A program made the translations under genes and the position numbers. Positions 62,810 through 64,000 of a stretch of 64,000 bases of DNA are shown one piece after another. The DNA is from Prolixibacter bellariivorans ATCC BAA-1284 (GTDB taxonomy: Bacteria > Bacteroidota > Bacteroidia > Bacteroidales > Prolixibacteraceae). The notes beneath the pieces are model-generated. The model ran no database searches. It had not been told where the DNA came from and saw nothing but the letters and a program-made list of their open reading frames with translations. The stretch spans positions 186,001-250,000 of the forward strand of contig NZ_JHXO01000012.1 of assembly GCF_000621705.1 (NCBI RefSeq), in the 5' to 3' direction. Numbering within the stretch: position 1 is the stretch's first letter; each line of letters opens with the position of its first letter.

Positions 62810-63769
62810 TTATTCGCTTAAATTGTCATCGTAACCTATTGCCAGTTTAGCCGCGCCATAAAGACCAGCCATTTCAGCGTTCCAGGAAGCTTCCAACCGA
62901 ACCTGTTTCATAGCAATGGGCTGTCCCCATTTTACGGCCTCCTGATAAATTTTGTCAAGAAATCGTACTGCCTCGCCAAATACCCCTCCACCGAAGATAA
63001 CCACCTCAGGATTTAGGATACTCACCAGATTCGCTACAGCCATCCCCCAGTATTCGATGGCATTGTCGATTACCTGAACCGCAATTTCATCGCTGTCATC
63101 ATATGCACAGAACAGGTTATAAGCATTTACCTCCCGGGTCCGGAACATTCCCGAATAGTCAGGCTGCAAAGACAACAACTCATTCGCATACCGGGTCAGT
63201 CCATCTCCTGATGCATAATATTCAAAACACCCGCAGGGAATGTATTTATCCTCGTATGGTTTGTTGAGTGCAAGCCAACCAACGGCCCCGGCGATACCGC
63301 CGGGACCCTTGACAACTTCACCATCGATCATTATGCCGGCGCCGATTCCTGTTCCAACGGCTAGAAAAATGGCATTTTGACATCCCCGGGCTTTCCCTTT
63401 CCAGGTTTCCCCGAGGATATAACAAGCCCGATCTCCGGCAACTTCTATATCGATTTTCCTTCCTCCTATCGTTTCGGACAACTCACTCAATAGAGGGTAG
63501 TTATCCCATCCATCGATATTGGGCACCCAGACCGTTCCGGAACCGGCATTGTAGATTCCGGGAACCGAGATGCCAACGGCTCTCACCTGATCCGCGGACG
63601 AATCGCCAATTGTCAGCAACGACTTTAACTGTGATTGCATCAATTCACTGACCTCATTGCCTTTTTTCCCATGAAGCAATACCTTTCTTACATCCAGTAT
63701 CTCTCCATCTTCAGAAAAAATAGCACTGATCAGTTTCGTTCCCCCGAGGTCAATTCCAATTACAGACAT
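62810..63769 (-). CDS. ROK-family sugar kinase, probable N-acetylglucosamine/glucosamine kinase
   Basis: 319 residues with the N-terminal phosphate loop IGIDLGGTKL, the catalytic Asp in EVAGDRACYILGE (canonical NDANAAALGE), and the second glycine loop AVGTGIGAGI. The ROK zinc motif is reduced to IPCGCFEYY: the usual CxCGxxGCxE spacing is not kept, which is unusual. GWLALNKPYEDKYIPCGCFE is the region where the sugar-binding Glu lies. In an operon with nagA, it would phosphorylate GlcNAc or GlcN at O6. Confidence 0.85.
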   Translation of the reverse strand: MSVIGIDLGGTKLISAIFSEDGEILDVRKVLLHGKKGNEVSELMQSQLKSLLTIGDSSADQVRAVGISVPGIYNAGSGTVWVPNIDGWDNYPLLSELSETIGGRKIDIEVAGDRACYILGETWKGKARGCQNAIFLAVGTGIGAGIMIDGEVVKGPGGIAGAVGWLALNKPYEDKYIPCGCFEYYASGDGLTRYANELLSLQPDYSGMFRTREVNAYNLFCAYDDSDEIAVQVIDNAIEYWGMAVANLVSILNPEVVIFGGGVFGEAVRFLDKIYQEAVKWGQPIAMKQVRLEASWNAEMAGLYGAAKLAIGYDDNLSE

Positions 63770-63780
63770 GGTTTTCGGTT

Positions 63781-64000
63781 TTAGTACCGGTATCCTTTTT
63801 TCTTAAATCGCCACACCCAACCCAGATTCTTAGCACTTCCGGCACAATCCTGGAACAGCACGAGTTCATTCTCATTCAGCAATTTTATCTCGTAAGTCCG
63901 GACATCAGGTACAAATACATAATCGTAGTCACACAGATCCATATCCTTCAGGGTGATGGTCATGTTGTCGGCATCAAACTCAAATTCGCTGCTTTTCGGT
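63781..64000 (-). CDS. C-terminal fragment of an unidentified protein
   Basis: The frame is open from the stop at 63781 to the window edge; the upstream codons beyond the ATG at 63961 also read through (PKSSEFEFDADN), so the start lies outside. The end (YVFVPDVRTYEI, NELVLFQDCAGS, GWVWRFKKKGYRY) is beta-rich with late tryptophans, resembling the C-termini of Bacteroidota surface glycan-binding or lipocalin-like lipoproteins. It is 11 bp upstream of the ROK gene, so it belongs to the operon. The family call is weak. Confidence 0.55.
   Translation of the reverse strand, partial: PKSSEFEFDADNMTITLKDMDLCDYDYVFVPDVRTYEIKLLNENELVLFQDCAGSAKNLGWVWRFKKKGYRY

Noticed and set aside
1-64000. tRNA, rRNA, CRISPR, insertion sequences, prophage
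   Set aside because: No cloverleaf with a GGTTCRA loop, no spaced identical repeats and no transposase or integrase motif was seen by eye; a tRNAscan or HMM search would be decisive.

Overview
The window looks like chromosome from a member of the Bacteroidota, probably an environmental Bacteroidales/Marinilabiliales-type organism. Four things point there: a type IX secretion (T9SS) C-terminal sorting domain (27244-28416); several exact TAnnTTTG promoter -7 elements combined with weak Shine-Dalgarno sites; the ImuA-ImuB-DnaE2 cassette next to an XRE/S24 regulator; and lineage-typical families (DUF4097, DUF5009, TPR histidine kinases, AddA-like helicase). The phylum call is an inference from families and promoters, not from a marker gene. 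I see no rRNA, tRNA, CRISPR array, insertion sequence or prophage.

1-9.7 kb is mostly housekeeping: a truncated M56/BlaR1-like peptidase with its BlaI-type repressor, an omega-amidase-like nitrilase, an acyltransferase, a B3/B4 protein, a TatD hydrolase, TcdA (t6A cyclisation), an alpha-oxoamine synthase overlapping a dipeptide epimerase, thiol peroxidase and ElbB. 9.8-20.7 kb holds envelope proteins and secreted glycan enzymes (GH78 rhamnosidase-like, CE1-like esterase, a large (alpha/alpha)6 lipoprotein) together with a LysO exporter split into two genes and a TPR histidine kinase. 20.9-30.3 kb holds a thioesterase, an AddA-like helicase-nuclease, a repetitive tail-fibre-like surface protein followed by a T9SS protein, an unusual 21-bp phased repeat array, and a beta-barrel/SPOR fusion.

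30.4-36.5 kb holds an AlaX-type editing protein, an ECF sigma / anti-sigma-like / DUF4097 operon, a glycosyltransferase, a TlpA-like oxidoreductase and a helical protein with a carboxypeptidase-regulatory-like end. 36.8-43.1 kb is an inducible mutagenesis cassette: an S24 self-cleaving-type repressor divergent from imuA-imuB-dnaE2, with a perfect 9-3-9 dyad between them. 43.1-49.5 kb holds two divergent Crp/Fnr paralogues, a stand-alone LpxA, and an AsmA / DsbA-like lipoprotein / Cys-rich lipoprotein run.

49.6-56.2 kb is a porin-pstSCAB phosphate uptake operon immediately downstream of a NarL-type two-component system, with three TACGT repeats placed like activator sites ahead of the porin promoter. 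56.5-64 kb is an amino-sugar catabolism cluster (ROK kinase, MFS transporter, SIS protein, GH9 enzyme, NagA, DUF5009 acyltransferase-like protein), all on the minus strand and continuing past the window edge. The most interesting leads are the mutasome operator, the 21-bp array, the DsbA/Cys-rich lipoprotein pair, the NarL-controlled-looking Pst operon, and the GH9-containing amino-sugar operon.
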